Counted from the first letter of the stretch, positions 8,151-15,968 are shown. The stretch is 64,000 nucleotides of DNA from Verrucomicrobiaceae bacterium UBA7681 (GCA_002482965.1 DLGZ01000025.1:1-64000), one strand, 5' to 3'. The notes: a model not told the origin generated them from the letters alone. Numbers and translations: made by a program.

Positions 8151-9314
8151 ATGTCCACCAAAGCACGTTACATCATGATCGGCGGTTTCCTCGGTGCGGG
8201 GAAAACGACCACTGTTGGCCGTCTCGCGAAGCATCTCAGTGATCAAGGACTCCGAGTCGGCCTCATCACCAATGATCAGGCCGGTGGACTCGTGGATACC
8301 AAGCTGCTGCGCGGACAGGGTTATGCGACGGAGGAAATCGCAGGCGGATGCTTCTGCTGCCGGTTCAACACGCTGGTCGATGCGGCGAGTAAGCTGGCGA
8401 ATGAGGCTAAGCCGGATGTGTTCATTGCGGAACCGGTGGGAAGTTGCACGGATCTGGTGGCGACTGTGACGTATCCGCTGCGGCGCATGTATGGGGACGC
8501 CTTCACGGTCGCTCCTCTGAGTGTGCTGGTTGACCCAATTCGGGCGCGGCGTGTTTTTGGTCTGGATCAAGGCGGCACGTTCTCAGCCAAAGTGGCTTAC
8601 ATCTTCAAGAAACAGCTCGAAGAAGCGGACATCATTGTGATCAGCAAGAGTGATCTCATTGAGGACGCGCAGCGAGAGGAATTGCGTGAGGTGCTGGCGA
8701 AGGAGTTTCCGCTGGCAAAGATCGTCACGGCTTCTCCACGGCAGGAGACGGGCCTGGATGAATTGTTTGCGAGTTTGATGACGGACGAGCAGGCGCGGCG
8801 CAACCCGATGGCGGTCGATTACGAAGTCTATGCGGATGGTGAGGCGCTGCTGGGGTGGCTGAATGCGACGGTGACGCTGAAGGCGGATGATGAGTTTGAT
8901 GCGAATGAGTTCCTCAAGCAACTCGCTTTGATCGTACAGGGAAGTCTGCGGCGTGATGGTGCTGAGATCGCTCATTTCAAGATGACCTTCAGTCCTGACG
9001 ACGGCATCGCAGGGGAACTGGCGAGCATCAATCTCGTGCGGAGCGACTACGTGGCCGAGCTCGGCATGGAACTGGACGAGCCGACCACGGGCGGCCAGTT
9101 GATCGTGAATCTGCGTGCCGAAGCTGATCCCGCTTCACTGATGGCGGCGGTGAAGGACGGGCTCGATGAGACCGCGCTGAAGTTCTTTGGGTTGAAGGTC
9201 ACGCTGGATCACGAGGAGCATTTCCGCCCTGGCAAACCGACCCCGACGCATCGCGATGGCGAAGTCGTGATGGAAACAAAAGGTGGCTGCAATCCGGGCA
9301 GCGGCTGCTGCTGA
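8151..9314 (+). CDS. CobW/COG0523 family GTPase (metal chaperone type)
   Basis: This 387-aa G3E-family P-loop GTPase starts MSTKARYIMIGGFLGAGKTT, with Walker A at residues 11-20. The COG0523 metal-site motif GGCFCC follows at 65-70. DVFIAEPVGSC (Walker B region) and VISKSDL (base recognition, in place of NKxD) are also present. COG0523 proteins deliver zinc or cobalt to target metalloenzymes using GTP hydrolysis. The extreme C-terminus is Gly/Cys-rich, ending GGCNPGSGCC, and could act as an extra metal-binding tail, much as His-rich tails do in related chaperones. Start at 8151, immediately after the interleaved dyads. Divergent from the ArsR gene, which supports metal- or thiol-dependent control. 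The metal and client enzyme are unknown. Confidence 0.88.
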   Translation: MSTKARYIMIGGFLGAGKTTTVGRLAKHLSDQGLRVGLITNDQAGGLVDTKLLRGQGYATEEIAGGCFCCRFNTLVDAASKLANEAKPDVFIAEPVGSCTDLVATVTYPLRRMYGDAFTVAPLSVLVDPIRARRVFGLDQGGTFSAKVAYIFKKQLEEADIIVISKSDLIEDAQREELREVLAKEFPLAKIVTASPRQETGLDELFASLMTDEQARRNPMAVDYEVYADGEALLGWLNATVTLKADDEFDANEFLKQLALIVQGSLRRDGAEIAHFKMTFSPDDGIAGELASINLVRSDYVAELGMELDEPTTGGQLIVNLRAEADPASLMAAVKDGLDETALKFFGLKVTLDHEEHFRPGKPTPTHRDGEVVMETKGGCNPGSGCC

Positions 9315-9329
9315 ACGGCTGGCATCCGT

Positions 9330-9875
9330 TTAAGGTTTCCAGGCTTTGCTCCACAGCACGTAGATTTCGTGCATCGCGCGCTGCTCCAGCGGGGTCCATT
9401 CGAGGGTGCGTTCCAGCAGGGTTTTGTAGCTGCCGAGGCGTGGGTCTTTTTCCACGGCGAGCTGGTAGTTCTCGATGGCCTTCTGGGTGTCGCCGGTGCC
9501 CCAGTAGCCGAGGACGAGGGAGTAGTAGTCGTAGTGGGCCTGATGGTCGCTGAGCTTGCCTGCGAGCTCAAATTCGCGCACGGCGTCGGCGTAGTCGCCC
9601 ATGTTGAAATAGGCCCAGCCTGCGCGGTTGTGCATGGGGGCCTTGTCGTGGAGAACAAGCGCTTTTTTCAGATCTGCACGCGCTTCTTCCTTTCGTCCGA
9701 GCAGCGCCAGCACGTAAGCGCGGTTGGAATAGGCTTGGGAGTTTTCGGCGTTTTCCGCGATCTGCTTGTTTAGGATCTCCAGCTTGGGCGTGGTCTGCAC
9801 GGGCGCGGGTGCATCGGCAGCAGCAGCGGAGAGGGCCAGGGCGAGGTAAAGGCAGGCGAAGCGGGGGTGAGTCAT
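9330..9875 (-). CDS. Exported TPR-repeat protein
   Basis: The start at 9875 gives a signal peptide (MTHPRFACLYLALALSAAAA) and a 181-aa product. The body consists of tetratricopeptide-type helical pairs: NSQAYSNRAYVLALLGRKEE, then APMHNRAGWAYFNMGDYADA, then YDYYSLVLGYWGTGDTQKAI. These are about 34-residue units used for protein-protein contact. No enzymatic domain is visible, so it is probably a periplasmic adaptor. It is convergent with cobW, ending 15 bp from that gene's stop, and divergent from the membrane protein gene at 10021. Partner unknown. Confidence 0.75.
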   Translation of the reverse strand: MTHPRFACLYLALALSAAAADAPAPVQTTPKLEILNKQIAENAENSQAYSNRAYVLALLGRKEEARADLKKALVLHDKAPMHNRAGWAYFNMGDYADAVREFELAGKLSDHQAHYDYYSLVLGYWGTGDTQKAIENYQLAVEKDPRLGSYKTLLERTLEWTPLEQRAMHEIYVLWSKAWKP

Positions 9876-10020
9876 GAGAGGAGTCGCGTAAGGGGTGAAA
9901 TCAAAGAACGGTGCGAGATGCTTCGTGCATTCCAAAGAACGAAGACTATTCGTGGCTGCGTTGTGATTTGAGCGGTTGTCGCCGTTGTCATATCCCATTT
10001 TTATTTCATCGCTGCATTCC

Positions 10021-10659
10021 ATGAGCTGGTTTCAACTTGATCCTCAAAGCATTGCTGCGCGCGCTCGTGCGGCAGGTTCTTCCGTGCCTTCACTCGGGGC
10101 TTCGCTGGTGCGTGGCATGTTCGGGTTTACCGTCGTCAGCGTGACTGGTTTTGTGCCATGGGCCGTGTTTGGCACATGGTTCCACAGGCAGGGGGGAGAG
10201 GCGGGCATGTATGCGGCCTGCGCGGTGGTGTTCCTCGCTCTGACCGCGCCGATGCTGCATCGTCTGATCATCGGGCCGGGGTCGATGTCGCGATTTTACA
10301 AGGTCTTCTGCCCGGCGTTTGCGGTGTATTCGGTGGCGTGGATTGTGGGCTGGATGACGCTGCGCGGCCACCTCGGAAGCATCGCCGGACTGCTCAGTGG
10401 TACGGTGGTGATGGCCTGCATGCTGGTGGCGGCCTTTGATGCGTTGCGTGTGGTGCTGAAAGTCTTTCTCTCGCTGTTTGTGTTGAACTCGATCGGCTAC
10501 TTCGTGGGTGGGGTGTCTGAGGCTGCGCTCATCAAGGAGTATCCGTTGTACGCGAAACTGAGCTGGGGCGTTTTTTACGGCCTCGGTCTCGGTGCGGGTC
10601 TGGGACTGGCCTTTCACATCTGCCAGGAGCGTGCGCGAAAGCTGCTCGCGGGCGGGTGA
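10021..10659 (+). CDS. Integral membrane protein of unknown function
   Basis: This 212-aa protein starts at the ATG at 10021 (MSWFQLDPQSIAARARAAGS). It has about five hydrophobic segments, near residues 36-52, 62-80, 92-110, 120-140 and 145-163, plus a glycine-rich final one (GVFYGLGLGAGLGLAFHI) near 184-202. No family motif was recognised. It stands alone between the divergent TPR gene and the PiT operon. The 109-bp gap before the PiT gene contains candidate regulatory dyads, so it is probably a separate transcription unit. Function not assigned. Confidence 0.6.
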   Translation: MSWFQLDPQSIAARARAAGSSVPSLGASLVRGMFGFTVVSVTGFVPWAVFGTWFHRQGGEAGMYAACAVVFLALTAPMLHRLIIGPGSMSRFYKVFCPAFAVYSVAWIVGWMTLRGHLGSIAGLLSGTVVMACMLVAAFDALRVVLKVFLSLFVLNSIGYFVGGVSEAALIKEYPLYAKLSWGVFYGLGLGAGLGLAFHICQERARKLLAGG

Positions 10660-10727
10660 TCTTATATTACCGAATCAAAGTTTCGCATGGATTTGAAAAC
10701 GTTGTCAGATGACCGTTTTTTATTGCG

Positions 10728-10749
10728 TATTTGCTAATTTGCGCAAATA
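10728..10749. promoter_or_regulatory. ATTTGC-ATTTGC-GCAAAT array upstream of the PiT operon
   Basis: ATTTGC at 10729-10734 is followed by the perfect palindrome ATTTGCGCAAAT at 10737-10748; TATTTGC (10728-10734) and GCAAATA (10743-10749) also form an outer dyad. The array ends 20 bp before the PiT start at 10769, where a repressor would block transcription. The same hexamer dyad occurs between arsR and cobW. Sequence seen directly; operator role inferred. Confidence 0.5.
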
Positions 10750-10768
10750 GACACTTCACTTTTCAACC

Positions 10769-11722
10769 ATGCTTTTTCTCCTTACCTTTGCTGTCGTCGT
10801 CGTGGCTTACGCCAACGGGGCGAATGCCAATTTCAAAGGCGTGGCGTCCTTGTTTGGCAGCGGGACAACGAGCTACCGCACGGCGGTGAACTGGGCGGCG
10901 CTCACAACGGCGGCGGGCTGCGTGGCTGCGATGTTTTGGGCTGAGAGTCTGCTGAAGACCTTTTCTGGCAAAGGGCTGGTGGCGGAGGGGTTGATCGAAC
11001 AGCCGTTTTTTTTGTTTGTGGTGGCGGCGACTGCGGGAGTCACGGGTCTGCTGGCGACACGATTCGGTTTTCCGGTTTCGACGACCCACATGCTGACGGG
11101 TGCGCTGCTAGGTGCGGGCTGGACGGCTGGTGAGGTGAATGTGGCGAAGCTGTGGGACAGCTTCATCCAGCCGCTGCTGCTGAGTCCGGTGATCGCGGTG
11201 GTGGCGGGTGCAGTAATGTATCTCGTGCTGAAGACGCTGAGGCTTGCGCCGGATCATCGCACACGAACGCTGGATGTGATGCACTTCCTGAGCGCCGGGG
11301 CGGTGTGCTTTGCGCGGGGGGTGAACGACACACCCAAGATAGCGGCGCTGCTGCTCAGCGTGGGCTGGCTGCATGGCAGTTCAGGCATGATCTTGATCGC
11401 GGTGGCGATGGCGGTGGGCGGACTGATCAGCGCGCGGCAGGTGGCCGAGACGCTGGCGCATAAAATCACCGACATGAATCCGGGCCAGGGCTTTGCGGCG
11501 AATTTCGCCACAGCGCTGCTCGTGACGACAGCGAATGTGCACGGCCTGCCGGTTTCGACGACGCATGTCTCCGTCGGTGCACTGCTCGGCATCGGCGTCA
11601 GCACCCGGCAGGCGAAATGGCGCACGGTCATTCCGGTGCTCGCGGCGTGGGTCATCACGCTCCCGGTTTCTGCCTTGATCGCAGCCGTGTTTTTCCACCT
11701 TGGCCGGCAACTCTTCCCATGA
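10769..11722 (+). CDS. PiT-family inorganic anion permease
   Basis: This 317-aa polytopic membrane protein shows the internal two-fold repeat of the PiT (Pho4) family, which imports phosphate coupled to a cation. The first repeat has NGANANFKG (16-24) and FGFPVSTTHMLTGALLG; the second has FARGVNDTPKIAALL and GLPVSTTHVSVGALLG. The first signature departs from the canonical GANDVANA, so the substrate is less certain. Some PiT relatives, such as Bacillus CysP, carry sulfate, and metal-phosphate uptake is also known for the family. Its stop overlaps the next gene's start (ATGATGA), implying translational coupling to the outer-membrane-like protein and then the rhodanese. Control by the upstream ATTTGC array is inferred. 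Confidence 0.85.
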   Translation: MLFLLTFAVVVVAYANGANANFKGVASLFGSGTTSYRTAVNWAALTTAAGCVAAMFWAESLLKTFSGKGLVAEGLIEQPFFLFVVAATAGVTGLLATRFGFPVSTTHMLTGALLGAGWTAGEVNVAKLWDSFIQPLLLSPVIAVVAGAVMYLVLKTLRLAPDHRTRTLDVMHFLSAGAVCFARGVNDTPKIAALLLSVGWLHGSSGMILIAVAMAVGGLISARQVAETLAHKITDMNPGQGFAANFATALLVTTANVHGLPVSTTHVSVGALLGIGVSTRQAKWRTVIPVLAAWVITLPVSALIAAVFFHLGRQLFP

Positions 11723-12402
11723 TGAAAAAAACGCGCATCCTCACCCTCGCTGCTTTTGCGGCCGTCACCTCCGTCTTCGGCACTCCGACCGGTCTCAACA
11801 ACATCCCCACGGCTGAAACCATCGACCATCGCACGGTGGCGGTGCAGTTCTTCAGCAGCTTCGGCGGCTCGAATCAGTTTTCCACGAGTGGTCCCGGCAA
11901 GACGTCGGACTGGGTGGGCTTCAAGACGGGCTGGGACTTCAAACCGGTGCATCTGGAGTGGGGTCTTGACAGCGTGCTGGGCACCGGCTTTTCGGGACCA
12001 CTGCTGTTTCAGACGAAGGCGCGGATTCAACCGTGGCAGGACGGAATGTTCGCGCTCGGTGTGGCGGGTGTCGCGCTGACGGATTCCAGGCGCGCGGGCG
12101 ATCCCTTCACCTACGCGATGCTGTATCATGACTTCCATTTCCTGCGCGTGCATGCGGGTTACGGCCTGCAAACCCATGGCGACAGCTACCTCTTCGGCGT
12201 GGACCGCACGTGGAAGCTCTTTGACCGCAATTTCAACCTGAACGCCGATTTGGTGCAGTCGCGCAATCAGCAAGGGCACATCACTTCCGTGGGTGCCAAG
12301 TACTTCCTCAGCAAGCACATCGTGCTGGAGGCCTGGGCCAACTTTCCGGATCGTGACCGCGTGAGCGCTATCGCCAAGATCAACTACGTCTTCACTTTTT
12401 AA
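11719..12402 (+). CDS. Exported outer-membrane-like protein of unknown function
   Basis: This 227-aa protein starts at 11719, overlapping the PiT stop; a second ATG follows at once. A signal peptide (MMKKTRILTLAAFAAVTSVFG) is followed by alternating, aromatic-rich strands typical of small beta-barrels: HRTVAVQFFSSFGG, DWVGFKTGWDFKPVHLEWGL, KYFLSKHIVLEAWANF and a C-terminal strand ending in Phe (AIAKINYVFTF). A terminal aromatic residue is the usual sorting signal for outer-membrane barrels. Its place in the operon suggests a pore for the permease substrate or a structural partner. The barrel is inferred from pattern only; no named family was recognised. Confidence 0.65.
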   Translation: MMKKTRILTLAAFAAVTSVFGTPTGLNNIPTAETIDHRTVAVQFFSSFGGSNQFSTSGPGKTSDWVGFKTGWDFKPVHLEWGLDSVLGTGFSGPLLFQTKARIQPWQDGMFALGVAGVALTDSRRAGDPFTYAMLYHDFHFLRVHAGYGLQTHGDSYLFGVDRTWKLFDRNFNLNADLVQSRNQQGHITSVGAKYFLSKHIVLEAWANFPDRDRVSAIAKINYVFTF

Positions 12403-12422
12403 TCCCCTGCCCCACCAACCCC

Positions 12423-13349
12423 ATGAAATCCATCCTCTCATTCCTCACCATTGCCCTGCTGAGTTCAACCGTGCAGGCCGAAATTGGCCTCATCTCCTGC
12501 GCGGAAGCCAAGGCGCTCATTGAAAACGCCGATGCCTCGAAGCGGCCCATCGTGCTGGACACGCGCGGCGGCTACAAAGACTACTTCCGCGGCCACCTGC
12601 CCACCGCACAGCACATGGAGTTTGATACGCTGCGTGGCACGGACCACGCCGTCCCGGTGCAGTACCTGCCGGATGACCTGACCAGCGCCCTGCTCATCCG
12701 TGCCGGCGTGGATAAAGACCGTCTCCATCTCATCTATGCCACTGGCGATGTGCTGCCGAATGACGAGATCCTCAGCTCGACCATGGTCGTGCATGTGCTG
12801 GAAAAATTCGGCGTGAAAGACGTCAGGATCGTCGATGGCGGTCTTGCTGAATGGAAAAAGCAGGGCTTCGCTCCCACCCAGGAATACTTTGGCAATCCTA
12901 AGGGTACGTTGCCGGAAAAAGGCATCACCACCACTGCGGCCAACATTTCTGATGTGCAGGCGCATGTGGGCAAGCCGGGCAACGTTCTCGTCGATGCGCG
13001 TCCGATCAATGAGTTCCGGGGTGAAGACGAAGTCTGGCTGCGCAAAGGGCACATCCCTGGGGCGATCAGCTTTCACTGGGCACGCCTGGTAGAGAAGGAC
13101 AACACGCACAAGTTCAAGCCCTTCGCCGAAGTGAAGGCCGAGCTGGAAAAGGCCGGCATCACGCCGGACAAAGACATCATCGCCTACTGCGGCACCTCGC
13201 GTGAAGGCAGCCTGCTGCTGTTTTATTTGAAGCATGTGGCCGGATATCCGAAGGTTCGACTTTACGAAGGCGCATGGAAGGAATATGTCTGGCTCAGCGG
13301 CAAATCGTTGCCTGCCGAGACCGGTGGTGATCCAGCAGGATCGAAGTAA
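12423..13349 (+). CDS. Exported tandem-rhodanese sulfurtransferase
   Basis: This 308-aa protein has a signal peptide (MKSILSFLTIALLSSTVQA) and two rhodanese domains, like thiosulfate:cyanide or mercaptopyruvate sulfurtransferases. Domain 1 (about 25-150) has VLDTRGGYKDYFRGHLPTA but lacks the catalytic cysteine: the active-loop region reads IYATGDVLPNDE. Domain 2 (about 165-300) has VDARPINEFRG, HIPGAISFHW and the active loop around C256 (AYCGTSREGS), so only this domain should be catalytic. It would move sulfane sulfur from thiosulfate or a similar donor to an acceptor in the periplasm. It is the last gene of the PiT operon, 20 bp after the outer-membrane-like protein, and a hairpin terminator follows. 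The donor is unknown. Confidence 0.87.
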   Translation: MKSILSFLTIALLSSTVQAEIGLISCAEAKALIENADASKRPIVLDTRGGYKDYFRGHLPTAQHMEFDTLRGTDHAVPVQYLPDDLTSALLIRAGVDKDRLHLIYATGDVLPNDEILSSTMVVHVLEKFGVKDVRIVDGGLAEWKKQGFAPTQEYFGNPKGTLPEKGITTTAANISDVQAHVGKPGNVLVDARPINEFRGEDEVWLRKGHIPGAISFHWARLVEKDNTHKFKPFAEVKAELEKAGITPDKDIIAYCGTSREGSLLLFYLKHVAGYPKVRLYEGAWKEYVWLSGKSLPAETGGDPAGSK

Positions 13350-13370
13350 CTCTTTTTGGTTAGGTTGAGA

Positions 13371-13411
13371 ACAGCGTCGTCGCCTGAGGGTGGCGGCGCT
13401 GTTTGCTTTTT
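13371..13411 (+). terminator. Probable rho-independent terminator after the rhodanese gene
   Basis: ACAGCG-TC-GTCGCC (13371-13384) can pair with GGCGGCGCTGT (13392-13402) across a TGAGGG-type loop with a small bulge. The run TTGCTTTTT follows. The position 21 bp after the stop at 13349 fits the end of the PiT operon. Confidence 0.6.
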
Positions 13412-13439
13412 GGGGTCTGACCCAGCACCCACGCGAACG

Positions 13440-13632
13440 CGTCAGCGTCTTGGAGTGCACATGGTCTTTCTTCGCTAAGCTCCGAAGGACAGGCAAGCTT
13501 GGGTCGAACAGCGCTTTGCTCAGTCCGGACCGCGGGATAAGGACGAAGCACATTCCTCACCCCGCGAAAGCGGTAGCTCCGATGCAGGCTTGCGCCGTGC
13601 ATCTTTGAGACTGCACTCCAAAAACGTTGCCG
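13440..13632. repeat. Short noncoding element with terminal inverted repeats (MITE-like)
   Basis: The left end CGTCAGCGTCTTGGAGTGCA (13440-13459) is matched, inverted, by TGCACTCCAA at 13612-13621 and its continuation to 13632. The inner 10 bp (TTGGAGTGCA / TGCACTCCAA) are perfect, and the outer 10 match with a few changes and one gap. The enclosed 150 bp have no credible gene. This is the layout of a small non-autonomous element or a dispersed intergenic repeat. It occupies most of the 395-bp gap between the rhodanese and phosphodiesterase genes; apart from the terminator and the following hairpin, nothing else is seen there. Confidence 0.5.
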
Positions 13633-13676
13633 TGTGCTCTGATGTCTCAGTGTTAAAGCGCACGATACATGTGCTT

Positions 13677-13708
13677 AACTGAGTGCCAGTCATGAATGGC
13701 ATTCAGTT
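13677..13708. repeat. 12-bp stem inverted repeat
   Basis: AACTGAGTGCCA (13677-13688) pairs with TGGCATTCAGTT (13697-13708) across an 8-base loop, with one G-T wobble. It lies 36 bp beyond the stop of the minus-strand phosphodiesterase gene, so it may stabilise or end that transcript, although no T-run follows in that direction. Confidence 0.5.
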
Positions 13709-13744
13709 GAGGAGTGAAGATCACTGCGGCGGCGTGGCAGTGAA

Positions 13745-15130
13745 TTATTTTTTGTCCGGGGAAAGCAGAATCTCTTCGAGTACGCGGCCGTCAGGCTGGG
13801 GTAGTTTGAGGCCCATGAGTTGGGCGATGGTGGGGGCGACGTCGAGATTGGCCATGCGGTCGAGGATGATGCCTTTTTTGATGCCGCGACCGCTGGCGAT
13901 GAAGATGCCGTCGAGTTCGGGGTCGGCGTTGAAATAGCCGTGGGTGCCGGCGTAGTTCACGGAGGGGGTGATGACGGCGTCCCCACCGGCGTCGTTTTTG
14001 AAGGCGTAGCCGGGTTTGGCATAGAGGACGAGATCACCCATGCCGGGGTTCTCCTCGGGAATGGGCATGCCGAGGGTGTGGCCGTCTTTGCCGTCGATGA
14101 CACGGTCCACGCCTTCGGTTTTGGCGAACATTTCTTCGAGCTGCGGGAGGAGCTCGGCTTTGCGGGCGGGATTGGTGATGTAGACGAAGGCCATGCCGCC
14201 TTGGGTCATGGAATAGGCGTCGCAGGTGTTGATGGTGGGGCCGAGGCCCTGGGCGAGCCCGGCTTTTTTCAGCTCGACGTTGGGGAGGATGATCTTGGTG
14301 ACCTTTTTGAAGCCGTGGTCGGTGGCGATGATGAAGGTGGTGCTGTCGCGCAGGCCGCTGTCTTCGACAGCTTTGACGAGATCGCCGACGAGACGGTCTG
14401 TGTAGGCGAGTGCGGTGTAGCTGGCCATGGAGCCGGGGCCGTACGCGTGGTGGGTGGCGTCGGTGTTGAGGGTGTGATAGAGGAGCAGATTGGGCTTGTG
14501 GGTTTTGAAGATGTGGATGGCGGCTTTGGTCCACATGTTATCGAGGAAGGTGACGCTCTTGCGCTGGGGGCCGAGCTGCATCCATGCGATGTCCTGAGGC
14601 TTGATCTCGCCGGCGGCGATCATTTCTTTTTCGACTTTGCCTTCGGCATCGGGGAGTTCGGCGAAGCTCCAGTCGATGGTCTTGGCTTTGGTGACGGCGA
14701 CCCAGTCGGACTCGGCGGTGGTGAGGCCTGCTTCATGGGCGATGTCGTAGAGGGTGGGAGCGAAGACGAGCTTGGTTTTGTCTGCCCATTGTTCGATCTT
14801 GGGCGGCTTGCTGTCGCCCTGACGCACAAGGAGGCCATTGAAGAGGACGCCGTGCTTGCGCGGCTCCACGCCGGTGACGAGGGTGGTGTGATTGATCCAG
14901 GTGATGGACGGATTGCTCACGGTCATGGCCTTGGTGCTCGCGCCTTCGGCGGCGAGCTTGCGCAGATTGGGGATCTGCAGGGATTCATCATTCCAGAGCC
15001 AGGCGGGGAAGCCGTCGAGGCTGATGAGGATGACGTGCTGGTCCTTGGGATCGGTAGACGGCGACTTGGAGCACGACGTCAGTGTGCGAACAATGATGAT
15101 GCTGAGGACAAGCAGGAAGCAAAATTTCAT
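13745..15130 (-). CDS. Alkaline-phosphatase-superfamily phosphodiesterase lipoprotein (NPP-like)
   Basis: The start at 15130 gives a lipoprotein signal with lipobox LTSC (Cys20) and a 461-aa product. The type I phosphodiesterase/nucleotide pyrophosphatase fold is shown by HVILISLDGFP (first metal Asp), then SNPSITWINHTTLVTG, where the Thr of SITW aligns with the nucleophile. GVEPRKHGVLFN, DATHHAYGPGS and IIATDHGFKKV give the remaining metal ligands. Members cleave phosphodiester or pyrophosphate bonds in nucleotides or lipids. It is divergent from an exported glycerophosphodiesterase 46 bp away, so the two probably share a control region and release phosphate from organic sources at the cell surface. 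An in-frame upstream ATG at 15178 would overlap that gene's start and lose the signal. Confidence 0.85.
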   Translation of the reverse strand: MKFCFLLVLSIIIVRTLTSCSKSPSTDPKDQHVILISLDGFPAWLWNDESLQIPNLRKLAAEGASTKAMTVSNPSITWINHTTLVTGVEPRKHGVLFNGLLVRQGDSKPPKIEQWADKTKLVFAPTLYDIAHEAGLTTAESDWVAVTKAKTIDWSFAELPDAEGKVEKEMIAAGEIKPQDIAWMQLGPQRKSVTFLDNMWTKAAIHIFKTHKPNLLLYHTLNTDATHHAYGPGSMASYTALAYTDRLVGDLVKAVEDSGLRDSTTFIIATDHGFKKVTKIILPNVELKKAGLAQGLGPTINTCDAYSMTQGGMAFVYITNPARKAELLPQLEEMFAKTEGVDRVIDGKDGHTLGMPIPEENPGMGDLVLYAKPGYAFKNDAGGDAVITPSVNYAGTHGYFNADPELDGIFIASGRGIKKGIILDRMANLDVAPTIAQLMGLKLPQPDGRVLEEILLSPDKK

Positions 15131-15176
15131 TTGGAGCGAAGGGTTACGGGTGCTTGCGTCGTTTGCTTTCTCACTC

Positions 15177-15968
15177 ATGAAGCTCGTTGCTGTTTTCCTT
15201 GTTACCGCCATGTCCGCCCACGCTGTTGAAATCATTGCGCATCGCGGTTTTTCTGCGCGTGCGCCGGAGAACACGCTGGCGGCTTTTGATCTAGCCTGGA
15301 AGAATCAAGCGGATGCGTGTGAGCTGGATGTGTATCTCACAGTGGATGGCAAAACGGCCGTGATTCATGACAAGGACACGAAGCGCACGGCGGGCGTGAA
15401 GCTTGACGTGGCCACCTCAAAGCAGGCGGAGCTGACGGCGCTGGGTGCGGGCGCATGGAAGGGCAAGGAATGGGCGAAGGAGATGATTCCGACGCTGGAG
15501 CAGGCGCTGGCGACGATGCCGAAGGGGAATCAGCGCTTTTTTATTGAGGTCAAATGCGGTGCGGAGATCGTGCCTGAATTGAAGCGCATTTTGGAACCGA
15601 TGAAGGGGCGTGCGGGGCAACTGGCGATCATTGCGTTTAATCGTGAGGCGGCGGCGGAATCGAAGAAGGCGATGCCTTGGGTCAAGGTATACCGGCTGGC
15701 GTCTGGGAAGACGAAGGAGAAGAAGCGGACGGATCTGACGCAGCTGATTGCGGATACGAAGGCGGACAAGCTGGATGGACTGGATCTGGGGACGAGCGAT
15801 TTTCCGTGGGATGAAACGATGGTGAAGCAGATCCGCGATGCGGGCTTTGGGCTTTATGTGTGGACGGTGAACAAGCCAGCGGATGTGCTGCGTTTTGCGA
15901 AGCTGGGGGTGGATGGGATCACGACGGATGATCCGGTGATGGTGCGGGAAGCGCTGGGAGAGAGGTGA
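15177..15968 (+). CDS. Exported glycerophosphodiester phosphodiesterase
   Basis: This 263-aa protein starts at 15177 with a short signal peptide (MKLVAVFLVTAMSAHA). The GDPD signature follows at once: EIIAHRGFSARAPENTLAAF, then CELDVYLTVDGKTAVIHDKD. This supplies the catalytic His-Arg-Gly, the Glu-x-Asp metal ligands and the second His. The barrel continues through FFIEVKCG and ends with GLYVWTVNKPADVLRFAKLG and GVDGITTDDP, typical of the family. The enzyme hydrolyses glycerophosphodiesters to an alcohol and glycerol-3-phosphate in the periplasm. Divergent partner: the phosphodiesterase lipoprotein. The PiT operon nearby would be a natural user of the released phosphate, though co-regulation is not shown. 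Confidence 0.9.
   Translation: MKLVAVFLVTAMSAHAVEIIAHRGFSARAPENTLAAFDLAWKNQADACELDVYLTVDGKTAVIHDKDTKRTAGVKLDVATSKQAELTALGAGAWKGKEWAKEMIPTLEQALATMPKGNQRFFIEVKCGAEIVPELKRILEPMKGRAGQLAIIAFNREAAAESKKAMPWVKVYRLASGKTKEKKRTDLTQLIADTKADKLDGLDLGTSDFPWDETMVKQIRDAGFGLYVWTVNKPADVLRFAKLGVDGITTDDPVMVREALGER

Noticed and set aside
11254..12441. 395-codon minus-strand open frame
   Set aside because: Antisense to the PiT and outer-membrane-like genes, both of which have signal or membrane features and coupled starts.
13390..13608. 72-codon plus-strand open frame
   Set aside because: Lies across the terminator and the TIR element; no start context or domain, so read as repeat-derived.
13820..15229. 469-codon plus-strand open frame
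   Set aside because: Antisense to the phosphodiesterase gene; its product is Gly/Asp/Val-rich with no domain, and the opposite strand has clear catalytic motifs.
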